The position numbers were made by a program, and so were the translations under genes. The notes under the pieces were generated by a model. That model did not search any database and was not told the origin of the DNA. It saw nothing but the letters and a program-made list of their open reading frames with translations. This document shows positions 8,882 through 17,783 of a DNA stretch of 64,000 nt, piece by piece. Location: the NCBI GenBank assembly GCA_004299485.1, contig SCQP01000018.1, forward strand, positions 124,001 through 188,000. Reading direction: 5' to 3'. The stretch is from Acidobacteriota bacterium. GTDB taxonomy: Bacteria > Acidobacteriota > Terriglobia > Terriglobales > SCQP01. Positions within the stretch are counted from its first letter, which is position 1; each line of letters starts with the position of its first letter.

Positions 8882-11224
8882 CTAAACCGGGCTCAGGCCG
8901 GCCATTTTTTCCACCAGTTTCTTGAGGCCGTAGCCGGGAAACGAGATAGTGAGCTTCGTGAGGTCACCCTCGCCTTCAATCTGCAGCACCGTGCCCACGC
9001 CGAATTTGGCGTGGCGCACACGCGAGCCGGCGCGCAGACCGGACCCGGTGGCCTTGGCTTTGGGGTGCGAGCGCGGCGCGGCCGGCGGGGCGCTCGCGGC
9101 AGCCGGGGCGGGCGCCTCGGGAGGCCGCCCGCCCCGGCTGCCGAAAAACTGGTGAATACTTTCCACCGAGTTGTATTTATGACGGAAGCCGCCCGGCGCC
9201 GGTTTCACTTCCTGGCTGTAGCCCTCGCTGACGTAGCGCGGGCCCGCGGGGGAAACGTCGTGCAGCAGCTCCTGCGGCACTTCGGCCAGGAAGCGCGACG
9301 GCACCGTCGGTTCGTAGCTCTGGCCGCCATAGCGCCGCCGCCGCGCCGCGTGCGACAGCAGCAGCTCGCGGCGCGCGCGCGTCATGCCGACATAGCAGAG
9401 GCGGCGCTCTTCTTCGAGATCGGAGGGGCTGTTGGCGCTGCGGCTGTGCGGAAACAGACCCTCTTCGAGTCCGGCAAGAAAGACAACGTCAAACTCCAAG
9501 CCCTTGGCAGCATGCAGGCTCATGAGCTGAACCGCGGCTTGCGGATCGTAGTCGTCCTGATCGCTCACCAGCGCGGCGTGGTCGAGAAAGGCGGCCACCG
9601 ATTCGCCGCGCGCGGCGGCGTCGGCGGCAGCGTTGATCAACTCACCCAGGTTCTCCAGCCGGGCTTCCGCCTCCGGCGTGGCCTCTTCCTGCAGCAGCTT
9701 GGCGTAGCCGGTACGCTCCAGGATGAGCCGCAACAGCGTATCGGCAGGGACCGGCTCCAGCGCCGCCGTCCGGAACTCGGCCATGAGTTTGAAAAACTCC
9801 GCCAGCGGCCCCAGCGCCCGTGACGGCAGGCCCGCGCCGCCCTCGAGCGCGATCTTCACCGCGTCCAGACAGGTGGCATTGCGTTCGAGCATCAGGCGCT
9901 CGAGGGCATCGACGGTGACCTTGCCAATGCCGCGCGCCGGGGTGTTGATGATGCGCAGCCAGGCGATGGAATCGGCCGGATTGATGCTGGCGCGCAAATA
10001 GGCCAGCAGGTCGCGGACTTCGGCGCGCTCATAAAAGCTGAAGCCGCCCAGCACCTTGTAGGTGAGGTTGCGGCGCCGCAGCGCTTCTTCAAACAAGCGC
10101 GACTGCGCATTGGTGCGGTACAACACCGCAATCGAGCCGGCGCCTGCCGCCTCGCCGGCCTTGCGGCGCGTCTCCACCGCTTCGGCGACCCAGACCGCTT
10201 CCTGCTCGGAATCCGGCGCCAGGCAGTAGCGGATCGCCGCGCCCGCCTCGGCTTCGGTCCACAGCACTTTGCCTTTGCGCTCGCGGTTGTTGGCCACTAC
10301 GCTCGACGCCGCCGCCAGAATGTTCTTGGTCGAGCGGTAGTTCTGCTCCAGCCGGATCACCTGCGCGCCTTGGTAGTCACGCTCGAAATCGAGAATGTTG
10401 TGGATGTCGGCGCCCCGCCAGGAGTAAATGCTCTGATCCTCGTCGCCGACGACGCACAGATTCTGCGTCTTCTGCGTCAGCAGCCGCAGCAGCTCGTACT
10501 GCGGCCGGTTGGTGTCCTGATATTCATCGACCAGCAGATAACGGTAGCGTTCGTTGTAGCGCGCTGCGGTTTCCGGCGATTGCCGCAGCAGCCGCTCGGT
10601 CTCCAGCAGCAAATCGTCAAAGTCGAGCGCATGTGCCTGTTTCAGCCCGGCCTGGTAGCGTTCGTAGACCACCGCCAGGCGCTCGCTGCGTGGATCGACG
10701 GCATGCTTGAGGAACTCCTGCGGCGACCAGCCGCGATTCTTGGCGGCTGAAATCCGGCTCAGCACTGCACGCGGCGTAAACGCCTTGTCCTCGAGGCCCA
10801 GCGCCTTGAGCACCGTCTTCACCAGCCGCTGCTGCTCGTCGTCGGCGTAGATCACGAAATCGCGCGTGCCGCCGATGGCGGGGTAGTCGCGCCGCAGCGA
10901 GCGCACGCAAAAGGCGTGGAAGGTGGAAATCTGCGGCTGTGCGTACGCCTCATACGACAGCAGGCCGGCAACCCGGCTCTGCATCTCCTCCGCCGCCTTG
11001 TTGGTGAACGTCATCGCCAGAATCGCGTCCGGCGGGGTACGATAATGGGCGATAAGATGAGCGATGCGGTGCGTGATGACGCGCGTTTTCCCGCTGCCCG
11101 CACCTGCCAAAATGAGCAGCGGCCCATCCACCTGCTCAACGGCGGCGCGCTGCTGCGGGTTCAGCGCGGCCAGTCCGGCGCGTTGCGATGAGGGAGCTGC
11201 GGTTGCCACATCCAATTTTAACAA
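8882..11224 (-). CDS. UvrD/PcrA-type 3'-5' DNA helicase (superfamily 1)
   Basis: This is an ATP-dependent helicase for repair and replication-fork maintenance. The Q motif LNPQQRAAV and Walker A LAGAGSGKT are at the N terminus, then GDEDQSIYSWRGAD (motif III region), LEQNYRS (motif IV), LMSLHAAKGLEFD (motif V) and VGMTRARREL (motif VI). The length (780) is typical of PcrA. The last about 60 residues (SRVRHAKFGVGTVLQIEGEG) form the Tudor-like domain that in PcrA contacts RNA polymerase. A Pro/Ala-rich linker precedes it. Confidence 0.95.
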   Translation of the reverse strand: MLKLDVATAAPSSQRAGLAALNPQQRAAVEQVDGPLLILAGAGSGKTRVITHRIAHLIAHYRTPPDAILAMTFTNKAAEEMQSRVAGLLSYEAYAQPQISTFHAFCVRSLRRDYPAIGGTRDFVIYADDEQQRLVKTVLKALGLEDKAFTPRAVLSRISAAKNRGWSPQEFLKHAVDPRSERLAVVYERYQAGLKQAHALDFDDLLLETERLLRQSPETAARYNERYRYLLVDEYQDTNRPQYELLRLLTQKTQNLCVVGDEDQSIYSWRGADIHNILDFERDYQGAQVIRLEQNYRSTKNILAAASSVVANNRERKGKVLWTEAEAGAAIRYCLAPDSEQEAVWVAEAVETRRKAGEAAGAGSIAVLYRTNAQSRLFEEALRRRNLTYKVLGGFSFYERAEVRDLLAYLRASINPADSIAWLRIINTPARGIGKVTVDALERLMLERNATCLDAVKIALEGGAGLPSRALGPLAEFFKLMAEFRTAALEPVPADTLLRLILERTGYAKLLQEEATPEAEARLENLGELINAAADAAARGESVAAFLDHAALVSDQDDYDPQAAVQLMSLHAAKGLEFDVVFLAGLEEGLFPHSRSANSPSDLEEERRLCYVGMTRARRELLLSHAARRRRYGGQSYEPTVPSRFLAEVPQELLHDVSPAGPRYVSEGYSQEVKPAPGGFRHKYNSVESIHQFFGSRGGRPPEAPAPAAASAPPAAPRSHPKAKATGSGLRAGSRVRHAKFGVGTVLQIEGEGDLTKLTISFPGYGLKKLVEKMAGLSPV

Positions 11225-11250
11225 GGCCCTCGCTTTAGTTAGATGCTTCG

Positions 11251-12552
11251 ATGTTCGTTCTTTACTCTATCCTTCTCGCATTGGGACTTGCAGCCTTGGC
11301 GCCGCTGCTTTGGGCGCGCAATGCTCCCGACGGCCGCTACACCCGCCATCTGGGCGAGCGCTTCGGCTGGCTGAAGCCGTTGGCCACTGCCGGCCCAGGG
11401 ACGATTTGGCTGCATGCGGTTTCGGTGGGCGAGACGCTGGCGGTGGAGCGGCTGATCAGCCTGCTGAAACAGCGCTTCCCCGACCGGCTCGTAGTGTTAT
11501 CAGTCACCACGGCCACCGGGCGCAGCGTGGCCGAACGGCGCATCCCGGCCGACCGGATTTTTTACTTTCCGCTCGACTTCCGCTTTGCCACGCGGCGCGC
11601 GCTCAAGGCTATGGCTCCGGCATTGGTGATCATCACCGAAACCGAAATCTGGCCCAATTTCCTGCGCGAAGCTGCCGCCGCGGGCGTCCCGGTGATGTTT
11701 CTGAACGGCCGCATCTCCGGCCGCAGCTACGCCCGCTACCGGCTGGTGCGCAAGCTGCTGCGCCCGGTGCTGGGCGCCGCCGCCGGCTTTCTGATGCAGA
11801 CCCCCACCGACGCCGCGCGTATTGAAGACCTGGGGGCGCGCGCCGAATGCGTTGAAGTCGCCGGCAACCTGAAATTTGACTGGATTCCGCCCGATCTGCC
11901 CGGTTTCATCCGCTGGCTGCGGGCGGCGTTTGAGCACGCCGGCATCACTGAGGTCATCATCGCCGGCAGCACTATGGAGGGCGAAGAAGCCCAACTGCTC
12001 GAGGTCTATCGCCGCCTGGCTACGCCCTCCCGGCTGCTTGTCCTCGCGCCCCGGCATCCGCAGCGCTTCGAAGCGGTGGCGGCAGAGATCGGCGCCAGCG
12101 GCCTGCCCTGGGCGCAGCGCTCGCGCCTCATCGCCGGCGACGGGGCGTTCGTCCCGCCCGGCGGCGTGCTGCTGCTGGATTCCCTGGGCGAGCTGGCGTC
12201 GGCGTACCAGCTCGCCACGGTCGCCTTTGTCGGCGGCACCCTTGGCGCCTTTGGCGGCCATAACTTGCTCGAGCCGGCCTATTGGGGCGTGCCGGTCACC
12301 TTTGGACCACATATGGAAAACTTTGCCGCCATCGCCGAGCAGTTCCTGGCCGCAGGCGCTGCGCAAGGAGTCGCCAGCACCGTCGAACTCGAACGTGTCT
12401 GGCGCAGGCTGCTCGAAGACGCGGCGGAGCGGCAGCGGCTCGGTCAGGCGGCGCAGGCGCTGTTGGCCTCACAGCGCGGCGCCACGGAGCGCGCGCTCGA
12501 AGCCATCGCCGCCCAGATTCAGCCCGCCGTCAGCGTACAATCGAAGCTGTGA
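11251..12552 (+). CDS. waaA: 3-deoxy-D-manno-octulosonic acid (Kdo) transferase
   Basis: WaaA transfers Kdo from CMP-Kdo onto lipid IVA at the inner membrane in LPS synthesis. The N terminus has a hydrophobic anchor (FVLYSILLALGLAALAPLL), then the GT30 signature WLHAVSVGE, ITETEIWPNF, and late GGTLGAFGGHNLLEPAYWGVPV and FGPHMENF. The length of 433 is normal. It diverges from the helicase gene across about 26 bp. Its stop codon overlaps the GTG start of the TPR gene. Confidence 0.93.
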   Translation: MFVLYSILLALGLAALAPLLWARNAPDGRYTRHLGERFGWLKPLATAGPGTIWLHAVSVGETLAVERLISLLKQRFPDRLVVLSVTTATGRSVAERRIPADRIFYFPLDFRFATRRALKAMAPALVIITETEIWPNFLREAAAAGVPVMFLNGRISGRSYARYRLVRKLLRPVLGAAAGFLMQTPTDAARIEDLGARAECVEVAGNLKFDWIPPDLPGFIRWLRAAFEHAGITEVIIAGSTMEGEEAQLLEVYRRLATPSRLLVLAPRHPQRFEAVAAEIGASGLPWAQRSRLIAGDGAFVPPGGVLLLDSLGELASAYQLATVAFVGGTLGAFGGHNLLEPAYWGVPVTFGPHMENFAAIAEQFLAAGAAQGVASTVELERVWRRLLEDAAERQRLGQAAQALLASQRGATERALEAIAAQIQPAVSVQSKL

Positions 12553-13730
12553 CAACGACCGACTTCGCTGTGACCGTCGTGGCCGACGGTGCCTGGGCCA
12601 TCCCCGAAGGCGCCGGCGCGGGGCTGGCGCGGTTGATTACCGAAGCCCTGGAGCGCACCGGACTGACGGCCCCAGCCTCCCTCGGCGGTCAACTCTGGAT
12701 CAGTGACCGCTGGCAGGCGGAAATTGCTGTCAACGGCGAGCGCAAGGCCGAAGAGGCTCCCTTCGCGCTGGCCCATCACTTGTTGGCGCGGCTGGCCGAG
12801 TTCGCCGCGCACCAGCTCGGCGCGGAGCTGAGCCAGCCGGTACTGCGCAGCTTCGAGGATCTGGCCACGCCTTCCCCGGCGGCGCTGCTGCATTTTCTCG
12901 CCGGAAACTTGCGGCGCGCGTTCGAGCTCGATCCTTCCATGGTCGCCATCCGCACCGCTTTGGCGCGCGAACTGCTGGGCCAGAACAAGGCAGACGCAGC
13001 CGCGGCGCTGTTGGGCGGCCTCGTGGTTCACGACGGCTTCGCGGGCGCGGATCTCGGCATCGGCCTGTGGGCGGCGGGCGAAATACAGGTCAGCTTCGAG
13101 CTGCTGCAAGCGGCCGTGAAGTCCAACCCCGAAAATGGCCTGGCGCTGGCCGCGCTCTCCTCGCTGCTGCTGCGCCGCCTGGAGCATGCCGGCCTTGCCC
13201 AGGGCGAAGGCGCTCACGAAGGCTGGGACGAGGCGCTGCTGCTGGCGACCGAGGCCACCCAGAAGGCCTCCGACGATTTCCGCACCTGGGCCGCGCTCGC
13301 CGATGTACACCGCGCCGGTGGCGATTTTGACCAGGCCGCATTTTTCTACGGCTTTGCCCTGCGGCTCGAACCCGAGGCGGCCCGTGTGCTGAAAGACGCC
13401 AGCGCCTGCTGGTTGCAGGCGCGCCAGCCGGAGCGCGCGCTGCCGCTGATCGAACGCGCCCGCGCCGCCGCTCCCGCCGACGCCGAAAACGCCGGCAATC
13501 TCGCCTTTGCGCGGCTGCTGCTGGGCGATGCGCCCGCGGCGCTCGCTGCAGCTCGGGAAGCCGCCGAGCTGGGGCCGCGAAACGCCCGCCTGCACGTGCT
13601 GCATGGTGAGCTGGCGCTCAAAGCTGGCGAGCGCGAAGAAGCCCTCGACGCCTGGGCCCGCGCCGCCGCGCTCGAACCCGGCTTTGTCATCAACCCGGAG
13701 GGCGGCAATCTCGGCCTGGAGATCTCATGA
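12549..13730 (+). CDS. Tetratricopeptide-repeat protein, function unknown
   Basis: The start is the GTG overlapping the waaA stop (GTGA), giving 393 residues. The first about 110 residues form a distinct domain (VTTTDFAVTVVADGAWAIPE) I do not recognise. The rest is helical repeats of TPR type, for example ELDPSMVAIRTALARELLGQ and LGPRNARLHVLHGELALKAG. It has no signal peptide. The overlaps with waaA upstream and the rhodanese downstream suggest one transcript. A scaffold role is inference only. Confidence 0.75.
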   Translation: MTTTDFAVTVVADGAWAIPEGAGAGLARLITEALERTGLTAPASLGGQLWISDRWQAEIAVNGERKAEEAPFALAHHLLARLAEFAAHQLGAELSQPVLRSFEDLATPSPAALLHFLAGNLRRAFELDPSMVAIRTALARELLGQNKADAAAALLGGLVVHDGFAGADLGIGLWAAGEIQVSFELLQAAVKSNPENGLALAALSSLLLRRLEHAGLAQGEGAHEGWDEALLLATEATQKASDDFRTWAALADVHRAGGDFDQAAFFYGFALRLEPEAARVLKDASACWLQARQPERALPLIERARAAAPADAENAGNLAFARLLLGDAPAALAAAREAAELGPRNARLHVLHGELALKAGEREEALDAWARAAALEPGFVINPEGGNLGLEIS

Positions 13731-14074
13731 GCCAACCCGAACCCCTCGATATTGAAATCAGCGTGGAAGAGCTCGCCGCCCGCCGCCAGGCCGGCGAAAA
13801 GCTGGCGCTGCTCGATGTCCGCGAGCAATGGGAGTTCGACGCCGCCCACCTTGACGGCGCCGAGCACATCCCGCTGCCGCAAATCCCCATGCACCTCGAC
13901 GAGTTCCTGCAGAACCGCGCCGGCGAAGAGATCATCTGCTACTGCCACAGCGGCCAGCGCTCCCTCACCGCCGCCGACTGGTTGCGCCGCTCCGGCTGCG
14001 CCCGCGCCCGCTCCCTCGCCGGTGGCATCGACGCCTGGAGCCTCACCGTCGACCCCTCCATCCCGCGTTACTGA
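13727..14074 (+). CDS. Single-domain rhodanese-like sulfurtransferase
   Basis: The 115-residue protein has the rhodanese pattern LLDVREQWEFDAAHLDGAEH and an active-site loop CYCHSGQRS with the second Cys as catalytic candidate, followed by AGGIDAW. Such proteins carry sulfane sulfur on the Cys. The start codon overlaps the end of the TPR gene (ATGA). The physiological sulfur acceptor is unknown. Confidence 0.9.
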   Translation: MSQPEPLDIEISVEELAARRQAGEKLALLDVREQWEFDAAHLDGAEHIPLPQIPMHLDEFLQNRAGEEIICYCHSGQRSLTAADWLRRSGCARARSLAGGIDAWSLTVDPSIPRY

Positions 14075-14093
14075 CCGTGACACAAACCCCCAG

Positions 14094-14402
14094 TTAGCGC
14101 GGAAACGGAGCCACAAACTCGACCGCCAACTCCCGCCGCAGGCGCCGGAAATCGTCCAGATTCGAAGTGATTAGGGCGATGCGCGGCAAGCGCGTCACGG
14201 CCTCGGTTTCCGTGCGTACTCCTAACGCGCGCCGCACCTCTGGCGGCAGCTTGGAGGAGCCCTGAGCGCCAGCGGGCGGACCCTGCCGGGAATCGAAGCC
14301 CGCACTCCAAGCGACCATCGGGAGCGACCAGGGCAAAAAGTGGCGAGCCACATCCAGCAGTTTCGCGTCCAGCAACATCGTCTTTTTTTGCTTTTGCGCC
14401 AT
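14094..14402 (-). pseudogene. vapB-like antitoxin remnant with in-frame repeat, fused to a PIN-toxin tail
   Basis: On the minus strand an ATG at 14402 opens MAQKQKKTMLLDAKLLD. The 111-bp element follows exactly at a codon boundary, read as VARHFLPWSLPMVAW and onward to GSSKLPP. Then comes EVRRALGVRTETEAVTR. Deleting the element gives LLDEVRRALGVRTETEAV, the standard VapB N-terminal pattern. After VTR the frame continues LPRIALITSNLDDFRRLRRE, which looks like the C-terminal end of a PIN-domain VapC. The middle of both genes is missing. So this is a deleted toxin-antitoxin pair that had an element in its antitoxin. Confidence 0.75.
14241..14351 (+). repeat. 111-bp dispersed element, copy 2 (in vapB remnant)
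   Basis: This copy is at or near consensus. It is read on the minus strand by the vapB remnant as 37 codons (residues 18-54), with exact codon boundaries at both ends. It is the cleanest guide to element length: the host frame is restored only if 111 bp are removed, meaning the 110-bp core plus the T at 14241. No target-site duplication is visible. Confidence 0.95.
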
Positions 14403-14707
14403 CTGTATGCAAGCATAGCGCCTGTACTTCACCCTGTTTGGCCCGGAAGACGCGGACAGAGGCCGTCGCAGCGACGGAAGAAGCAATTGGCGGCAGCTTG
14501 GAGGAGCCCCGAGCGCCAGCGGGCGGACCCTGCCGGGAATCGAAGCCGGCACTCCAAGCGACCATCGGGAGCGACCAGGGCAAAAAGTGGCGAGCCACTA
14601 AGCCACCGCAAGCTCCGACCCTCCCATAGTCGCGCCGACCGGCGGTCACGCCCGTTTCACCCCGTCAGTAGAGATGCACAAGCTGATCGCTGATGGCTGA
14701 TCGCTGA
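14403..14707. other. Intergenic stretch containing a second nearby repeat copy
   Basis: Between the vapB remnant and the DUF1634 gene I find no credible gene. Bases 14430-14488 and 14599-14700 hold short unassigned GC-rich sequence. A near-tandem duplication reading GCTGATCGCTGATGGCTGATCGCTGATCAG lies at about 14681-14710, next to the DUF1634 stop. The only defined feature is repeat copy 3. Confidence 0.5.
14488..14598 (+). repeat. 111-bp dispersed element, copy 3
   Basis: This copy has the same orientation as copy 2, 136 bp away, and has CCCCGAGC where copy 2 has CCCTGAGC, plus GAAGCCGGC for GAAGCCCGC. The two copies are similar but not identical, so this is not a simple local duplication. 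I see no host gene around it. It is flanked by short unassigned sequence. Confidence 0.95.
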
Positions 14708-15091
14708 TCAGTGCAGCCCCAGGCGGCCGAGAATCACCGTCAGCACAATAACGCCCAGCACTGTGCCGCAGACCAGCACGAACTTGCGGTCGCGGTCCAC
14801 CCAGAAAGTGAGCAGGGCCACCACCACGCGCGACACCGGCGTGAGAATCAGCACAATGGTCGCCAACTGCATGAGCTCGGTCGGATCGAGGTGGAGCAGT
14901 CCGCGCCAGAACTGGCTCCAGCTCACCGCCGCCATCGGCCTGAGGGAGATGACCATATGGCGGCGCAGCGAGAGCACCACCCCCAGCGCGAACAGCGCCG
15001 AGGAGATGACCATGCCCCACAGCAGCGCCTTATAGACGACGGCGTAAACGTTGGCCGGGGCTTCGTGAATGTGGGGTTCGGGACTCGCCAT
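14708..15091 (-). CDS. DUF1634 family membrane protein
   Basis: The 127-residue protein has three membrane helices (about 22-42, 72-95 and 103-124) and the family segments GMVISSALFALGVVLSL and TPVSRVVVALLTFWVDRDR. DUF1634 proteins are usually encoded next to TauE/SafE-type permeases, as here, with only 1 bp between the genes. The biochemical role is not established. I infer an accessory to the exporter. Confidence 0.85.
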   Translation of the reverse strand: MASPEPHIHEAPANVYAVVYKALLWGMVISSALFALGVVLSLRRHMVISLRPMAAVSWSQFWRGLLHLDPTELMQLATIVLILTPVSRVVVALLTFWVDRDRKFVLVCGTVLGVIVLTVILGRLGLH

Positions 15092-15092
15092 C

Positions 15093-15989
15093 TCAGCTCC
15101 CCAGACTCGGCAGTTGAATATGGAAGCGCAGCGCCAGCGCTTTCACCAGCATGCCGTAGGCCAGATACAACATCAGGACGGTGAAGATGCGCTTGAGGAC
15201 GACCGACTTCAGCCGGTTCATCACCAGCGTGCCCAGCGTCGCGCCCGTGGTCGTGCCCAGCGCCACCGGCGCGACCACATAAAAATGAATGAGTCCGGCC
15301 AGGTAAAACAGAATCGAGCCGACCGCGGCGGTGACCCCGATCATCATCTTGCTGGTGCCGACCGCGGCCTTCATGGGCACGTTCATGTAGCGGTTCATGG
15401 CCGAGACCTTGAGCACGCCGCCGCCCACGCCCAGCAGGCCGCTCGCGACGCCCGCCAGATAGGAGATGATCATGCCGGTGCCGCTGCCGTTGACGACGTA
15501 GGTGACCTCGCGGTCGAGCGCCTCATCATGGTAGCGGCCGCTCAGCTCCAGCCGCTCCGACCAGGCGTCGGGCGCCGCCAGCACGTAGGTTCCGGCGGCG
15601 ATGCGCTGGTCATCCATTTTGCGCGTCACAAACGCCGTCCAGGCCATGTAGGCCAGCAGCACCGTAAACAGCAGCAGCATCACCCATTCCTTCAGGTACA
15701 GCGCCAGCACGCTGCCGCTCAGCGCGCCGATGGTGGTCGCCACTTCCAGAAACATGCCCAGCCGCACGTTGGTGATGTGCTGCTCGACATAGCTCGAACC
15801 GCCGGCGTTGCTGGTGGCGATGACCGACACCAGACTGGCAGCCACGGCAATCTTGATGGGCAAATGAAAGGCCAGCACCAGCGCCGGCACGATGAAGATG
15901 CCGCCGCCCACCCCGAGCAGCGCGCCCAGAAAGCCCGCGCACACCGCCGCAGCAAACAACACAGCCACAAAATGCAGCGAATAGACCAT
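15093..15989 (-). CDS. TauE/SafE-family (TSUP) sulfite/organosulfur exporter
   Basis: This is a polytopic membrane protein with two homologous halves. The N-terminal GFLGALLGVGGGIFIVPALV and the mid-protein GVASGLLGVGGGVLKV are the repeated TSUP signature. Other conserved pieces are SNAGGSSYV and GTSKMMIGVTAAVG. Substrates in the family include sulfite, sulfoacetate and other C2 sulfur compounds; none can be fixed here. MVYSLHFVAVLF (base 15989) is a better start than the ATG four codons upstream, but this is not certain. Confidence 0.88.
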   Translation of the reverse strand: MVYSLHFVAVLFAAAVCAGFLGALLGVGGGIFIVPALVLAFHLPIKIAVAASLVSVIATSNAGGSSYVEQHITNVRLGMFLEVATTIGALSGSVLALYLKEWVMLLLFTVLLAYMAWTAFVTRKMDDQRIAAGTYVLAAPDAWSERLELSGRYHDEALDREVTYVVNGSGTGMIISYLAGVASGLLGVGGGVLKVSAMNRYMNVPMKAAVGTSKMMIGVTAAVGSILFYLAGLIHFYVVAPVALGTTTGATLGTLVMNRLKSVVLKRIFTVLMLYLAYGMLVKALALRFHIQLPSLGS

Positions 15990-16051
15990 GCAGGAAGCCA
16001 ATAGAATACGCTATCCGCCCGGCCGACTTCGCCGGCGCTCATACTGAAAAC

Positions 16052-16282
16052 ATGAAAGTCGACAGACGCGGGCGCATCACCATCCCCAAGCGCATCCGCG
16101 AGCAATTCGGCTTCGGGCCACAGCACCCGCTCGATCTTCAACTAATGGGTGACGCCATTGTTCTGACGAACCTTCGCCAGAACCTCGGTTTCGCCGACTG
16201 GAAAGGCCGCCGTGCCCGCAGCTTCGCGCGGCTCGGTTACAGTTCGGTCGACGAATTCATCGAAGCTGTTCGCGGCCGATAG
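16052..16282 (+). CDS. AbrB/SpoVT-type (MazE-like) DNA-binding protein, no toxin partner
   Basis: The 76-residue protein has the swapped-hairpin AbrB domain, MKVDRRGRITIPKRIREQFG, followed by a strand-rich segment and a short tail (ARLGYSSVDEFIEAVRG). This layout is typical of antitoxins of PIN or MazF toxins. No toxin gene follows: the next gene is dnaB, 120 bp away. It is either an orphan antitoxin or a lone regulator. Confidence 0.85.
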   Translation: MKVDRRGRITIPKRIREQFGFGPQHPLDLQLMGDAIVLTNLRQNLGFADWKGRRARSFARLGYSSVDEFIEAVRGR

Positions 16283-16402
16283 AACGCAGCCTCATCTGCT
16301 TCCGCAGCCCAAACCCTGCACAGGATTTCCGCAAACTTTCGCCGGTTTGCACAGTAATTCACAGTGGCATCCACAGGGCCGCAAGGCGTACTATGCTCGC
16401 TC

Positions 16403-17764
16403 ATGGCGATTGCGGATCAGCTCGCGGAAAAAGGTTTGCCCTCCAACGTCACCGCGGAGCGGTCGGTGCTGGGCGCCATCCTGCTCGACAGCTTCCACTA
16501 TTTCTCCACCGCCGACGTGCTCACGCCGGATGATTTTCATCTCGATGCCCACCGCAAAATCTACCGCGCCATGCGCGAACTGGCGTCGAAAAGCGTCGCC
16601 ATCGACTTCATTACGCTGGGCGAGGAGCTGGAGCGGCAGCATGACCTCGAAGCCGTCGGCGGCCATCTCTACCTCACCACGCTCACCGAAGGGCTGCCGC
16701 GCACCCTCAACGCCGAGCATTACGCCCGCATCGTCAAGGCACGTTCGGTCGAGCGCGAGCTCCTGGGCGTCGCGCAGGAGATGACCCAGGCGGTGCTCGC
16801 CGGCGAAACCGGCGACGCCGTGCTGGAGCTGGCGCAGCAGCGCATCTTCGCCATCGCCGTCGACCGCGTGCAGGAGGGGCTGACCAGCGTCAGCGACCTC
16901 ACCGGCGACATCATCGCCAAGCTCGACCAGTTGCACGGCCAGGAGATCAGCGGCCTGCACACCGGCTTTGAAAGACTCGATGAGATCACCACCGGCCTGC
17001 AGCCATCGGATTTGGTCATCATCGCCGGCCGCCCCTCCATGGGCAAGACCAGTTTCGCCATGAACATCGTCACCAACGCCGGCCTGCGCTACGGCAAAAC
17101 TGCGGCGGTGTTCTCGCTGGAAATGTCGAAAGTGCAGCTCGTGCTGCGCATTCTCTGCTCCGAGGCCCGCGTCAACGCCAAAAAGTTGCGCAGCGGCTAT
17201 CTCGGCCGCGAGGACATCGCCGCCCTCACCGATGTGGCTGGCAAGCTGGCGCAGGCCGCCATTTACATTGACGACACCTCCGGCATCGACCTCGCCACGA
17301 TGCGCGCCAAGTGCCGCCGCCTGGCGGCCGAGCTGGCCGCCCAGAATCCGCCGCGCAAACTCGATCTGGTGGCGCTCGACTACCTGCAGTTGATGGGCTC
17401 CAGCGGCCGCGCCGAGAACCGCAACCTCGAAGTCTCCGCCATGTCGCGCGGCCTGAAAATTCTCGCCAAGGAGCTGAACTGCCCCGTCATCGTGCTCTCG
17501 CAGTTAAGCCGCGCACCCGAGCAGCGCACCGGCTCGCACCGGCCCATGCTCAGCGATCTGCGCGAATCCGGCGCCATCGAGCAGGACGCCGACCTGGTGA
17601 TGTTCATCTACCGCGACGAAGTTTATAACAAAGGCAGCGACGATCAGGGCAAAGCCGAGATCCTGATTGAAAAGCAGCGCAACGGCCCCACCGGCATGAT
17701 CAAGCTCGCCTTCCTGCGCGACTTCACCCGCTTCGAAAACCTCGCCGACGATTACGAAGGGTAA
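16403..17764 (+). CDS. dnaB: Replicative DNA helicase DnaB
   Basis: DnaB is the hexameric 5'-3' helicase that unwinds DNA at the replication fork. The N-terminal domain (NVTAERSVLGAILLDSFHYF) binds primase. The RecA-like domain has Walker A AGRPSMGKTS, Walker B-region LDLVALDYLQLM, LSQLSRAPEQR and the family motif LRESGAIEQDADLVMF. The start MAIADQLAEK gives 453 residues, the usual length. The ATG 13 codons upstream adds a non-conserved tail. Confidence 0.96.
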   Translation: MAIADQLAEKGLPSNVTAERSVLGAILLDSFHYFSTADVLTPDDFHLDAHRKIYRAMRELASKSVAIDFITLGEELERQHDLEAVGGHLYLTTLTEGLPRTLNAEHYARIVKARSVERELLGVAQEMTQAVLAGETGDAVLELAQQRIFAIAVDRVQEGLTSVSDLTGDIIAKLDQLHGQEISGLHTGFERLDEITTGLQPSDLVIIAGRPSMGKTSFAMNIVTNAGLRYGKTAAVFSLEMSKVQLVLRILCSEARVNAKKLRSGYLGREDIAALTDVAGKLAQAAIYIDDTSGIDLATMRAKCRRLAAELAAQNPPRKLDLVALDYLQLMGSSGRAENRNLEVSAMSRGLKILAKELNCPVIVLSQLSRAPEQRTGSHRPMLSDLRESGAIEQDADLVMFIYRDEVYNKGSDDQGKAEILIEKQRNGPTGMIKLAFLRDFTRFENLADDYEG

Positions 17765-17783
17765 CCATTCGCATCCGCAGACT

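Noticed and set aside
14242-14351. tRNA gene or tRNA-derived repeat, suggested by GCTTCGATTCCC on the reverse strand
   Set aside because: Only a short T-arm-like word is present. The flanking stem has a mismatch, and there is no anticodon arm, D arm or acceptor stem in the 111 bp.
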